NCBI GenBank assembly: GCA_023333565.1
Contig: JAJKFH010000374.1
Span: 62,001-126,000, forward strand
DNA from: Puffinus mauretanicus
Lineage: Eukaryota; Chordata; Aves; Procellariiformes; Procellariidae
DNA length: 64,000 nucleotides
Direction of reading: 5' to 3'
The stretch's first letter is position 1. Each line of letters starts with the position of its first letter. Below the pieces are notes generated by a model. It saw only the letters and a program-made list of their open reading frames with translations. It was not told the origin of the DNA and ran no database searches. A program made the translations under genes and the position numbers. Of the stretch, positions 11,623 through 23,900 are shown in pieces.

Positions 11623-11820
11623 ATGCCTTCAGCCTTGGCCATCTTCACTTGCCGCCCGAACTCTCATCCATTTCAGGAGCGTCATGTCTACCTGGACGAG
11701 CCCGTCAAGATCGGCCGCTCAGTGGCTCGCTGCCGGCCAGCTCAGAATAATGCAACTTTTGACTGTAAGGTGCTGTCCAGGAACCATGCTCTTGTCTGGT
11801 TTGATCACAAGACAGGCAAG
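11623..11820 (+). CDS. SLMAP: SLMAP coding exon 1 (residues 1-66, FHA first half)
   Basis: This encodes the start of sarcolemma membrane-associated protein, a tail-anchored STRIPAK adaptor at the ER/nuclear envelope, centrosome and muscle membranes. The start [10 protein letters not shown] is the conserved vertebrate SLMAP N-terminus, although the ATG context is weak (T at -3). The FHA fold begins at about residue 28. Gly31-Arg32 and the LSRNH motif (51-55) are FHA phospho-threonine-binding elements; Arg32 is the residue reported as needed for binding phosphorylated MST1/2. The exon ends in codon 66 (Lys) at donor GTAAGA, phase 0. In-frame sequence upstream lacks an ATG before a stop at 11515, supporting this start. 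Confidence 0.95.
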
Positions 11821-12611
11821 GTAAGATGTTTTCTTTATTTAAAAATAATGAATTGCATATTTGTTTTAGCAAGTCCCTGTAGATTGCAGATCGCTTTGGT
11901 TTTGCTGTAATAAATACGGCCTCATGTGGAAGGAGTAAGATTTGTATTATAGTTAAAATGATTACTTTTCAGGTAAGTTGATAATTTCTTACTAAGCAGA
12001 AGCTTTAAATATTATTAAAAGTACATAAAACTAACAGTTGAAAATGGTGATAAGTACTGAAAAATTTGCATGTGTATTATTCATTGCTGGAAGTAGGTGA
12101 TTTTGAGGTGAGTAATACAAATCTGAAAGCACAGGCTGAATATAATGGTGTAATAGTATTTTTTCAAATGCTGAGAAACTACTATTTTATTTGAGCATGT
12201 AAATAAATCTCATTGCGAGGAGTGTCAAAAAACAGATTTAAAAAAAAATACTGGGTTGGTTTGGCATGCTTCCTACTTGCCCTTTTGAAATTTTACGAAG
12301 AGTATTTTGTTGTTTGGGTCTGATAGAAGGTCTGTTACTGGCAGCAGGAGCGTAACAAATGGCATACAAGATATTCTCTCATTGAGAGTGAAAATGGTTT
12401 TAAAATATATCCTGTGTTGTCTTAACTGTTCCTCTTAAAAGGCTAACTATCTTGTTCAGTGAAATTTAGGGGTTCTGTAGTGCATGTTTTGTCCACTAGG
12501 GATTGAACTGGGACAAGTAAAGTTATTTTACTTAATGACTGTCAAGTTAATTTTAAATATCCAGCAAGAAATGAACAAAGTGCAGATTTCAGTTGCTCAG
12601 CACTTTGATTT

Positions 12612-12626
12612 CCCCCCCCCCCCCCC
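12612..12626. repeat. poly-C tract (15 C)
   Basis: Fifteen consecutive C residues. Length is likely polymorphic or prone to sequencing error. Confidence 0.85.
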
Positions 12627-15600
12627 AAATATGTCGATATTATGCCTTAGAACTTCATATGCTCTAAACGAGCTGGTTTTTAGCTTCGCAACATACCCTT
12701 CTATGAAATGCGGTTAGTGTAGCCCTTGATTTTAAGAATACTATGGTCTGTAATTAATGCAGTATTTTTTAGTAGTGTGACACAACATGAGGAACAGTAC
12801 AACTCAGTCAAAGTTCTTAAATCTTCCATTGTTAACTATCCTATGTTATGCAATACCTGGGCATGATGGGACAAGACAAGCGTTTAATTTCTTAAGGCTG
12901 GGTTATGGCATGGCTTTCAAGTTACCTGCACGTAACTGTGCAAACTGCTATCTGTATTAGCGTTTCATTAAGCATGTTGTTTTGGCTCTGTTGTGTATGT
13001 GATGTGCATTCTTGTATACTTTAGAAAACTTAAGTGCATGAAATATTTTCAGTTTAAGCTTAGTTTTTAACCTTCCTTGTTTGACTCAGCAAAGTAAAAC
13101 GTTTCAATTTATTGTACTGATTTTAAATTAAGAAGTATTATGCGTATAGCTTTTTATCAACATTTCTCATGATTTATAAAGATTTTAAGACCCCCATGTA
13201 CTCTTTTGTGGTTACAAATAGTCTAGCCATATTAAAGATTTGACAAAGCATTGAGTGTTGAGCAAGTTTGCTAACTAACAGATGAGCTTAAAAGATGGTC
13301 AGCTGTGGATTTTTTGTGTGTTTTTAAATTTCAGTTAGCTTTGGCTTTTCTAATACAGGTTAAAAAATTATATGCTTATTCATTTTATCTAGCTAATCTA
13401 AAATAGCAACTTGGTAGTAGTAAGTAAGTGGATGGTATGGGATAGTTCTTGAGATACTGTCATGTGAGGATTTGATGGGGGTCTTGATGAAAATTGCCCA
13501 GGTGGGTATCTGGATCGGTAACCATAGTGATCAACTAAAGAGGGGGCTTAAGGTCATGCATAGAAATACATTACTGTATTTTGCATGTTAGATGTTGTGA
13601 TACTGTAAAAGGTTTAAAGCGTTGATACAGCAGTATGGAGAATTTGCAGTTCTGTGTGTGTTTCTTGACAATATGGTCTGTTTTTTCATCTGGTTGAGTA
13701 TCTTAATGGGAAATTGTGAGATAGTTGGAGGAGAGGGAAAAATGCATCGTTAGAGATAATAGATATAAAATGCTGTTGTGAAAAAGCAGGTGGAAGATGC
13801 CGGTAAATACAGTCTTAATCTTGAATCGCAAAAACTATTTTAAAGAATTCTGTGCTCTTTTCTAAGTATAAACAAAAACGTAAAACTATGCCAGAACATT
13901 TGCATGCAGGAAGGTTTATTATCATTGTTTATGGAACTGCTAATAAGTACATCTCATTTCGGAATATGTCATTATCCTATCAATGACGTATATTTAAACC
14001 TGCATAAATTCTTTTTGCCACAGTATTTGTAAACATTTCTTAGAAGCTTATATATAGGACTTTTATCAATTCTGGATTTTGTGAAAGGTAAAAGACCTTG
14101 AAATGTTAATTTGGTAACAGAGAAAAACCTTCAAGTAATTCAAAATAGTTCATGAATGATCTGGGGCTGCAGTTTCCTAAGTTGTGGACTTTGGCAATAC
14201 CAGTTTCTGGCATTCCCAGTCACTCAGTCCTGTCTCAGTGCTGCCTTTTGAGCTGCATTTCGGTTATACTCTAATAATACTTTTTTTTCTTGAGCATTTG
14301 GAGTTTTGTTTGTTTTGTTTTAGTGAATCATGTGAGTGATCCTGTTTACTACATAGTCTGTAAACAATTGTATGAGCATAATCTGTAAAGAAGGGTAAAA
14401 ACTGAAGAGAGGGAGCATCAGTAATCAGTGGCAAGGAAACTAGCATACAATTTTTTTTTGAGGCAGAGGTAGGCTTAAGCTGAAGTATGTCACATAAATA
14501 GACCAAGTTGAAGATGACATGTTACTTACAGTTGAAAGATATGAATGTTTACTTTGTATAAAGGCATTTTAATTATGTATGAAAAAAGTTACATGCCCAA
14601 AGGAGATAATGTCTATGTGACACCAGCATTATTAAGGATGAAAGTAGGATGAGTCTTCAAGATCACCAGTAAATAGCAATTAAAAGCAGATATTTAAAGT
14701 TGGATTTGCTTTTAAAAATATTTTAACATAGTATGTAAGCCTAAACTGTGTAAGATAAAGGTGGAAGGAGATGGTGGGGGGAATATCTGTACTCAGACTT
14801 TTTCTGTGCTTAGTAATACTTTTATAGACAACTTGTGCAATGCCTCTTTTTGCTTGTGTTTGTAGAAACAGTGTAATATCTCCTTGTGGATTTTTCATAC
14901 AGCAATAACCTTAGAAGCTTATGCTTAGAATTGACTTTTTTTTTTTTGAGTAATTACAAGTTAATGAATCTTTTTAAGAGATGCCTGAAAAAGTGAGTCA
15001 CTAGATACGTAGGAAGTGGATGTTTTGCTGAGCATGGGGTGTTCCAAAAAGTGTGAATCAAAGCAAAAGAAAAAGTGGGCTATAGTTCAGAAAATCTAAA
15101 TATGTTTGTTTAGCTTCTATCACTGCATATGGGCAGAACCTCTGTAAAAACTGCTTAATTGAAATAGTCTTAAACTTGTTTGGTTGGTTGGTTTGTTTTT
15201 AAAAATAAGCAAGTTGAAAACCCTTGGGAATTTATATGTGACTTCTCCCAGGCTGAAATGCTTCTAGCAGATGTGGAAGCTTTTAGTAGAAACCTGAAGT
15301 TTCAACAGATATCCAGGCTTTCAGAAACTGGAATTACTCAGTGTCTTAGATTGTTGTGAGTGGCTATTATAAGTACATTTTATAGAGAGTCCATTGCCAC
15401 AGTTTACCAAAGGTGCTGGGAAATTGTGTGAGAAATAAAGTATTTTCTTAGACCAAAAGGACTCCAAATAACCGGACTTTTTTAACAACTGAAAAAAAAT
15501 GTGTAGGCACAAGTTTCTGTGTTAGGGTGGTAGCTAATACTACTGTTTTCATTTAATTCAAAGCGGCTATGAATTGAATTGAGCACATTCATAGTATCTT

Positions 15601-15750
15601 GGTTACAGAAATGCGAACTAGTAAATTGAAAGCCAAATAATCCAGATGTTAGCAAATTAAATTTATTAAGGCTGTGCTTTATGGCTTCTAGGCTTAAAAT
15701 ATGTGAGATAAAAATGTTACAGAACACTTCCTGCAGGGAGCACCCTCTTT

Positions 15751-15837
15751 AAAGAAAACAAACAAACCCTGCCCTCCTCCCCGCTCTCCCCCCACCCCCC
15801 AACCCAAAAACCAACACCCCCAAACAACAACCCCAAA
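15751..15837. repeat. C/A-rich low-complexity tract
   Basis: The tract is made almost only of C and A with some T, and sits directly before the plus-strand CR1 fragment. Four C-runs at 15779-15805 make a G-quadruplex pattern on the minus strand. Confidence 0.7.
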
Positions 15838-16550
15838 GGTACAGCCAGGGAATTACAGACTGGCTAGCCTTGTTTGAGTCCCTGGGAAAATCATGGAACA
15901 AGCTTTGGAACACTTTTCTGGGCACATGAAGAAGATGATTTGGTAATGGTCAGTATGGATATAGAAGGGATAAATCATGTCTGACTAGTCTGATTGCCTT
16001 GTATGAGAAAATGACTAGATTTGTGGGCAAGGGAGAGCAGTGCCTGCTATTTACCTTGCCTTTAGCAGGGCTTTTGACTGTTTCCCATGATGGTCATCTG
16101 TCTAAGTTAGGGCACTGCAGTCTGCATGCATGAACAACTAGATGAGTGAAATAAAACTGGTTTGAGGATCAAGCTCAGTGGTAGTGGTTATAGGTGGTGC
16201 TCTCCCTGGATCCTGGTAACAAGCAGAATGCTGCAGGAGTCCCATTTAACATTTTTATCAATGACCTGAAGGACATGATGAAGTACACTCTAGTCAAGTT
16301 TGAAGATGACACCGAAGCTGGGAGTGTTGGTGTGGTGGGGAATGAGTTGATATACTCAAGGGCACGGCTGCCATCCGGAGGGACCTGACCTTGCTGAACG
16401 AATGGGCAGACAGGAACCTTATGAGTCTGAACGAGGGCAAATGTGAAGTCCTGCACTTGGAAAGGAGGAACACCTTGCAGCTTGTTAGACCATATCTAGG
16501 ATACTGCATCTAATTTTGGACCACCAATGCAAGAAATACATTGATAAACG
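15838..16550 (+). mobile_element. CR1 LINE fragment, plus strand, degenerate
   Basis: This is a remnant of a CR1 non-LTR retrotransposon reverse transcriptase. Reading the plus strand across frameshifts and stops gives the order expected for CR1 ORF2: a YR-LASL segment and a kinase-like PGKIMEQ segment, then FNIFINDLKDMMKYTL, then a changed DDT motif (KFEDDTEAG instead of KFADDTKLG), then QRDL-type and CEVLHLERR segments. Near 16478 it jumps to an LVRPYLGYCI segment that normally lies some 70 residues further on, indicating an internal deletion. Both ends are truncated and no intact ORF remains. It is intronic in SLMAP and in the sense orientation. Confidence 0.85.
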
Positions 16551-19500
16551 GGAGTTGAAATATTAGATGCTCTCTTTTCTTGCTGTATTGTACTAGGAAT
16601 AAAAGTATATTAACCATGAAAGAAAGCAGAGAAAGAATTTGTAAAAAGGAAATATGTTGTTCACTTAACATTACATAGAATGTTTTGTGGAGATCAAGAA
16701 TTTGGCAAGGTTCAAGAAGTATAAGATATCTTCTCCAGACATCCTGTTTGTTCAGAAGTATTTTAGTAAATCAATGTTACAAAATTTAGTGGGATATGAA
16801 AAATCGTATTTGGCGTTGCAGGATCTTAATGGGAGATTTTTTCTGCTGCTTCCTGTAGAGATTCCTGTATGATACTTTGGGCTATTTGGTGCTAATTTGT
16901 ATAAGGGATGTTTAACTTCTCATGTATCCGTAGCATTTCTTTCGGTAGATACTGTGTCTGTTATTTATTTTTCCTCTTACATCTTTTCAGCTTTCTGTTA
17001 CGATTGTTGTCTTTGAGAGCTGGACAAATGTTTTATTTTTCAGTACTTTTGATGTTGCTGTATGCTTACAGTCTGTGGTGTCTGTAGAGGGGACACTTTA
17101 TCTTCCAAACATTGAATGTTTATTCCAACTGCCCTGGGAGACTGACCCGGATCTGCTATAATGCACTAAGGTGAAATTTTAGTGCTTAGATGCTTTCGTT
17201 AAGAGGGTAATATCAGCCAGCCCTTACATATACCTGTTAATATTTTTATGTAAGTGCTTTTCACCCTGAATGAACTATCCAATTTTATGCTGATATGATC
17301 ATAAGAGTAGTATGGGGTAGGGTATGGGGTAGTTCTCGGTTTTGGCAAACTTCACCACCATACTTCTTTTAGAACCCAGTGTAGGAGTGCTGGTGGCCAT
17401 TTATAGTAGAGGTGAGTTGCTGCTGACAAGGATTTCCCTGCAGAGATACCATCTAGAGCAACTGCTGCAGAGCTAATACTGTAATTCTTGGAGCTGATCC
17501 ATTGCAGTCATGATGCATCTATCCTGAGCCAGGAACACCAACACATTGATTAGGTTTTAAAAACAAACAAAAATCCCTTTTGTATTTGCAATGAATTTTT
17601 ACAAACCTCAAATGAATCACGTTACTTAGCAGTACTGAAAGCCAGTAAATGTGTTTTCCTTAGGTCTCTAATGGGATGGTTTGGGTTTGCTCCTGGTCCC
17701 ATGCTTATAAATGTAAAACCTTGCTTCCCTAATAAACTTTCATTATATAAAATTCTTTTTGACTTTTTCTTTGACTTTCTTTCACGTGTTAGTTGCAGCA
17801 ATCCATTGATCATTTGCAGGTGGATTTACATTACACTGGATAAATATTTTTGATTTGGCTTTGCCCTTTCATTTTTCTTACGGAATTTGAACAGTTTTGG
17901 TTTCTGTGTTATCTATTAAAGTAACTGAATTTACGTATGCTGTAAAGGGCCATGTGGGTTAGTAGTGTCTAACTGTGTCAGTGTGCTACTTTTCTCGTGT
18001 TGATTTGAATCTGATCTAGCTAAAACTCTGCAAAATGTGTAGACAAATACTCAACTGATTTGTTGCATTTTGGCTTTTGTAATTTTTTTTAAATAGGTAA
18101 TATAAAGTGAAAATTATTATTGTTTGTGGAACCTGGCAAGTGAAGGGGAAGGAAGAATGCCATCTCCATCTCTAAAGCTAGCAATTTCACAGGATATTGG
18201 TACTAAATTATACGATTGTTTGTTGTATCTGGATTTTCTTTTGAGTCACATCAATAGTTGCTTCCTGTTGATGTTGCTCACTTGCTGAGAGTTTGGATTA
18301 TCTAAGAGCTCCAAGTTTAGTTAAATATTGCTGTGACAATGAATTAACATTCCCAACTTGTCTTTCTTTCCAGAAACATTTCTGCTTGTAGCAGAACTGG
18401 TGGAAGAAGGCTTGCAGTATTGTCATGTTTTTGTCGAGTATAGACAAGTGTTTTTTCAGTCTGCTTTAGGAGTGGGACCCCCAGGCAGAGATATGCATTG
18501 GACTGTACCATCTTAAAAGAAGGTGGTAAGAAAACATATCTGTCTGCCAGAGACCCAGAACAGTTTCCTTTTTGAAAAGGAAAATAATTGTACTGGAGCC
18601 AGACACTTAATCGGATACAATTTTTGTGTTATGTTGTACCAGACACACATGTATGTGATTGAGCCATGTCTTAGAGTTTATTTCGGTTTTGAAAAAGTAT
18701 AAATAAATGATGAACTTCCAGCAGGCTTATAATAGAAAGTCCAAAATCCTGTAGTAACACTGTAGTTGTGTAGAAAAACACAGAAAACGCTAGTGGCAGT
18801 TTGACTTTATTTACGTTTGTAAACATGTAAAAAGTAAATATAGAAAGTGCTGGGATTAGTCAAGGGTAGGTCAGGGCATAAGGAATTTATATCATCTTTG
18901 CAAAGCTATGGAACATTTCAGTATTGATAGTTGAACTATCGTGCATGCTGGAGGAAAATATGTGCTATTCTTAGACCTTTTTAGATTATAAAATAACAGG
19001 AACCAACCATTAAAAAGACTGAAGAATTAATGATGAAATAGGCTTAATCACAAATGTTCAGATAGTGTAAAATAGTGAGAACTTGTAACTAAATACAAAA
19101 ATACTGACAGTATTGTGCTACTGTTGAAGTAAGTTTGTCCCCAGTTGGAACATCTTGTTCAGTTTTGGTTTTCATATGATAATTCAAATGTGTTGAAAAT
19201 ATTTATTGACAGAAAGACTTCAATATAGAAAACATGCAACATCTGAGATAGATATAGAAGCTATATAAGAACAGACAAGTGACCTTTTGTTCTTGTATTA
19301 AGATACTATTGAAAATAAAACTAAGAACAAGTTATTAATGCTGTATATTCTCATAATTGTGGTTGTAATAGTTCTTCCATAAAAATAAAGTGAATGCAAG
19401 AGCTTAAGATACAAGAGTTTTGGATGCTTGTAACTGTGTATTGAGTAATAATCTTTTTAAAGGAAGGAATGGAAATGCTTATGTTTCAAATCAAAGAAGA

Positions 19501-20516
19501 AAAGCTCTGTTATAGGCCAAATAGATATTTGTACAGCAGGTTCTTTTGAAGACATTTGGTCCTGGCTGCTGCTATTTGCATATGCCATTAGTCTTATCTG
19601 ATGTGGCAGTTTTTCCTCTTGACTGGCACTTTTTCAGAATTGTTCCTTTTCTGGATGTTGAGCAAGATTAAGTTTAAACACAGATTTTTCTAAAACTTTG
19701 ATGTCTTTGATGCAATATTATTAATGTTTTGTAAGAGGTTTTTTGCTTGTTTAACACCTCCCCCAGCAGATTTTGATGACTTTGCCTTGCTTTCTATTTT
19801 TTAATTGGTTGTCTTGAAGTGCAATACTTAAACTGTATAGGGTAGAAGCCAGATCTCTTGGTTTTGCGAAGCTGGGCTTTTAGCCTGCCTACCTGTTTGC
19901 CTTTTAAATTTCTGGTGACCTTTCCCTGTAATTCCTGGCACAGTTAATTGTCATTCTTCTCTATTTTTGGTTGTTAGCTATAATAGCTAACGGACTTACG
20001 GGCAATAGCATTGCAAATCCATTTTGGTGGTATTATTACTTGTGATTTTATTCTGGCATTGCTGTTTTCTGCGCTTACACTTACTGTTTCCAGGTGCTTG
20101 AAGAATCTGAAAGCTTTCGTGAGGCATAATTAATTGTTTGTAATTCTTCACATTTTTATTTTTTTTGTTAAAAAAAAGCTTTGTTTTTTATATCTGGTTG
20201 TGAAAGAATCCATTCTGCAGCCAAACTCTTTTTTCAGGTCTTTGATCTCAGTAGGTAATTGCTCCTTGTTGTTTCCTTGCTATCGTTACAGGGATTCCTC
20301 TTGCTGAATGCTAGAGGATTTTTAAGGCTATGTGGAGTCAGTATAATCACATATTATTAAGGGACAAAGTATAAGTTTGAGGAAGTTTCGTTTGTTTTTA
20401 TGGATTCCAGAACTGTAAGTCATTATGTATAGTGGTATTTTCTTTAAGGGAAGTTAAAATACTATGAACAAGGACAGCCAAATTCTATGACATGGGTGTA
20501 CTGTCAGAGGATAAGT

Positions 20517-20605
20517 TTGGTTGATATGGACCTCAGGAGGTCGTCCAGTCCTATCCTCTGCTCCACAGCAGGTCTAATTAGTTCAGGTTGCTTGTGGACT
20601 TGTGA
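20517..20605 (-). mobile_element. old CR1 3'-region fragment, minus strand
   Basis: The segment around GACCTCAGGAGGTCGTCCAG and CTCCACAGCAGGTCTAATTA resembles the antisense of the CR1 3' untranslated region (the same kind of motif seen at 47455-47490). It is short and diverged, without the terminal octamer repeats. Confidence 0.5.
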
Positions 20606-20727
20606 TAGAATTTTGGGTACAAAATTAATCCCTACCAACAAATAAGCTTCTGAGGCTAGCGTCAGGCATATTTGCTAGGTAGGCTAACTTGTGTTGCTAT
20701 TGTCTTAAGTTATGTTCAGAACTTTCA

Positions 20728-20780
20728 GTGTGTGTGTGTGTGTTTGTGTGTGTGTGTATATATATATATATAAAAAAAAA
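20728..20780. repeat. (TG)n(TA)n microsatellite with A-tail
   Basis: A TG dinucleotide run with one TT interruption passes directly into a TA run and then nine A residues. Confidence 0.9.
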
Positions 20781-20853
20781 TTTAGTATTATGAAATACTT
20801 AGATACTTCTTTTATAGTGTAACTTAGAATTCCTACAAAAACATGTCAGATAG

Positions 20854-20907
20854 AAATTCTCTTAAAATTTACTTGGAGGAAAATTCTCTTAAAATTTACT
20901 TGGAGGA
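20854..20907. repeat. perfect 27-bp tandem duplication
   Basis: The 27-bp sequence starting AAATTCTCTTAAAATTTACT is present twice without a mismatch (20854-20880 and 20881-20907), indicating a recent slippage or duplication event. Confidence 0.9.
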
Positions 20908-23900
20908 GAAGAAGCACTAAATGAAAGACATAAGAATGTTCCTAGTTCCACCCCTAATTCCGTAAGGGTGAAAATAATACAGCACTTTCACTTACAGCTC
21001 TCAACCACTACTTCCTTTTTAAGAACTCAAAGGGGAAATTAATTTTTTTTTTCAATCTTCCTCTTTGAGAACTTTTCCTAGACTGCATATTCCAGCAGTT
21101 GTAAGAGAAAGCCAGGAATACAAGTCGTCATAAAAGGGCATATTTGTTTTGCAATCCGTGTAATTAGTTGACATTAGGTAAAGCTACTAGTTGTGCTGTT
21201 TAAGCAGGGCTTTTGGTAAGTACATAAATATTGTCTGTGACTATAAGCCAATGATTTTGTCTATGAACAGAGGCCTTCCTATGTAATTAAAGGAAGAACT
21301 GATGGACTGTTATTATATCAATAACATGTTACCTATAACATAGAAAGGCATGTGGATATTCTAAGTCTCTTTGAATGCTCTTTACCCATGGTGTCATCCT
21401 GATTTTTAGTTAAATTTATGAATCTGACTGTTAATTAGAAAGTTAAAAGTATGTGTGCTGTGTTTGGATAACTTAACTTTCATGTAAACAGAAGGGAAAA
21501 TGTATTTGGTGGTTTTTGTACTTGAACAAATGCATTGCATTGACACACACGGACAAATTTCAAAACTCATTTTTTCTTTTGGAATCTGTGTACACATGCT
21601 ACCTCACCTACTGAAATCAGTACAGGTTATACATACATCCTATTGCAGAATATTGCCTCCTGATAAATTTAATGCAGATCTACAGTTTAGCTGCTGGTTT
21701 ACTTGCTCTGACCCCGTGTTCCAGAAATGGGCTTGGGAAAGGGTTAGTTTGGCAAAACACTGCACCAACACAGCTGTTCTCTTTGAGCCATTCTGGGACA
21801 TCCAGATTGCAATCCTGTGGGCTGTTTAGGTCATCCTGTTCAGGGATTTTGCCTGCTTCACAGCCTGATGTAAACGTGCCTGCATTTGAACAATTTTGTG
21901 TGCAGATAGCTCTCTCCTGGCTGATCAAATGAAAAAGCGCTCAATTTTCTTCTTCCCTTTCCCACATAGCTTTATGTTGAACCTTCCCAGGATAGGTGTT
22001 GCTGGATGAATTTTAGATGATGACATAAGCTTTATAAGCTAATATTAAAGGATCTTGATAACTAGTCTTTCTTTTGAGATCTGTAACTTTTACTCTCTTT
22101 GATGTGTTTTATAAACTTGCTGTACGCATCTTCCTTTATAATTGCAGTTTTGTATTTCCAAAAGATTTACAAAAATAATTGCTTTGTAGTATCCTTTAAA
22201 AACCTTTTACGAAAATGTAGTTTTGAGTCTAATGTTAGGGTACCTGTAATCTTGTAACACTATTTCAGTGACTGGATCTGCTTGCTGGTGTCATGCCTCA
22301 GATTAAGTCTAGAAAGTATGTTATATAGTTCTGCTTTAAATATTGCTTTAGACAGTTTTTATACGGGTGGGCAAAGCTGAGTGGAAACTATTCTCTCCTA
22401 TCCAGAGCAAAAGTTTTCAGACAATAGAAGGATTTAAGAAATAGTAAGTGCTTGCTTGTACTTGTGGACATTTGGAAAAGATAATAATTTTATTCGACTG
22501 CTGCACTCATGCTGAGGTGTCCCAAGTATTCTTTTTCATGGGACAGTTGTAGTTGTGGACCAAGTCCTAGTTGTCCTACATCAAAGTGCTGTTTAATTGT
22601 TAGCAGTGCTCAAAGTTGGTAATTTGTATGATATTTTATTGATCTAAAATTCAGAGGTCCATTATCTGCATCCAAAAGGGAGCTCTTGCCTAGTGATGTT
22701 TGATGAGGTCGTTTTTGTTAGTAATAAGGATACTTTTTTAGATACTATCAGGGTTAAAGCTGTTTGCCGAGGTACGATGCAACTGTGATTTCTCCATTAG
22801 TGCTAAAACTACAAGTTACTTTGCAATTATAGAATAAATATCTGGTGATCTGAATCTCTTTTGCCTTTTCTTAAGCTGGAATAAAACCTGAGAAATTGTC
22901 ATGAACATCTGCTTGATGGCATATTAAAAAGAAAAAAGATTAAAAGGAAATGGAACAACTGACCTTCCAGAACTGAGGCATTTGCATCTGAAATTTTTTT
23001 TGACAAAAAAACCTGTTGAATTTTTTCATTTGAAATTTCTGTTCCTGGACTGTGCAGGACCTAAGCATTCTTAGAGCGGATGAAGAGTCAGTGACTTAAC
23101 AAGTGACGCGGTGCAAGAGTAGCTGCCTATGTGTGAACGTTCACGTCCATGGCAAACACAAAGTGCTTTGGTTTAGTCAGTAGCTGAAAGCTAAGGGTGC
23201 ATATACAGGTAGGTATTATGTATCTGAGTCCCAAGCTGTTGGTTAAAATTAGTAATATGACATCACAACCCGTTTGGGGGCTGTGCTATTAGCATTTACT
23301 AACAAAACAGTAAATGCTGTTTTAGTGGGGAATTTTATTCGAGTAAGAAGCTTTTATGGCAGGATCCGTTTTAGAATGAGAATCTGTGATTATATATGGT
23401 CAGAAAAATGTTTTTTATTGTAGAACTTAAGTATTGCATTTACAGACACAGCCAACTTGCATTTTATTTTAAAACTGATTATATTTAATGGATGAGAGAG
23501 TAGAAACGTGAGTAAAAAGCCAAAAAAAAAAAAAAGAGGCAAATCCACTTACTAGGATTAGTCTCTTCAATCTGAAGAGAAGTTGCAACTTTTTGGAAAG
23601 TTCTGGTTGAAGTCTGAACTAACAAATAACATGGTGAAAAGAACACACAAGCAAAACAAATATTTTGGAACATAGGAAGGGGCCAACTTTTTGCAATTTT
23701 AATATTACCAGTGGCTCTGTAATTGCTAGGACATTAAAAAGGATTTTAGTGAGTGTACTGAGTCAAATATAAAAACTGGGCCAATTCAGTCTTTGCTCTT
23801 ATTATTTTTGGCCCTTATTGGGGTTTCTTTTCCATATAGCTAGAGATTCTACAGTGGATAGAGGGGACCAACCTGCTACTGATCTTCCAGGGTTGTGGTT

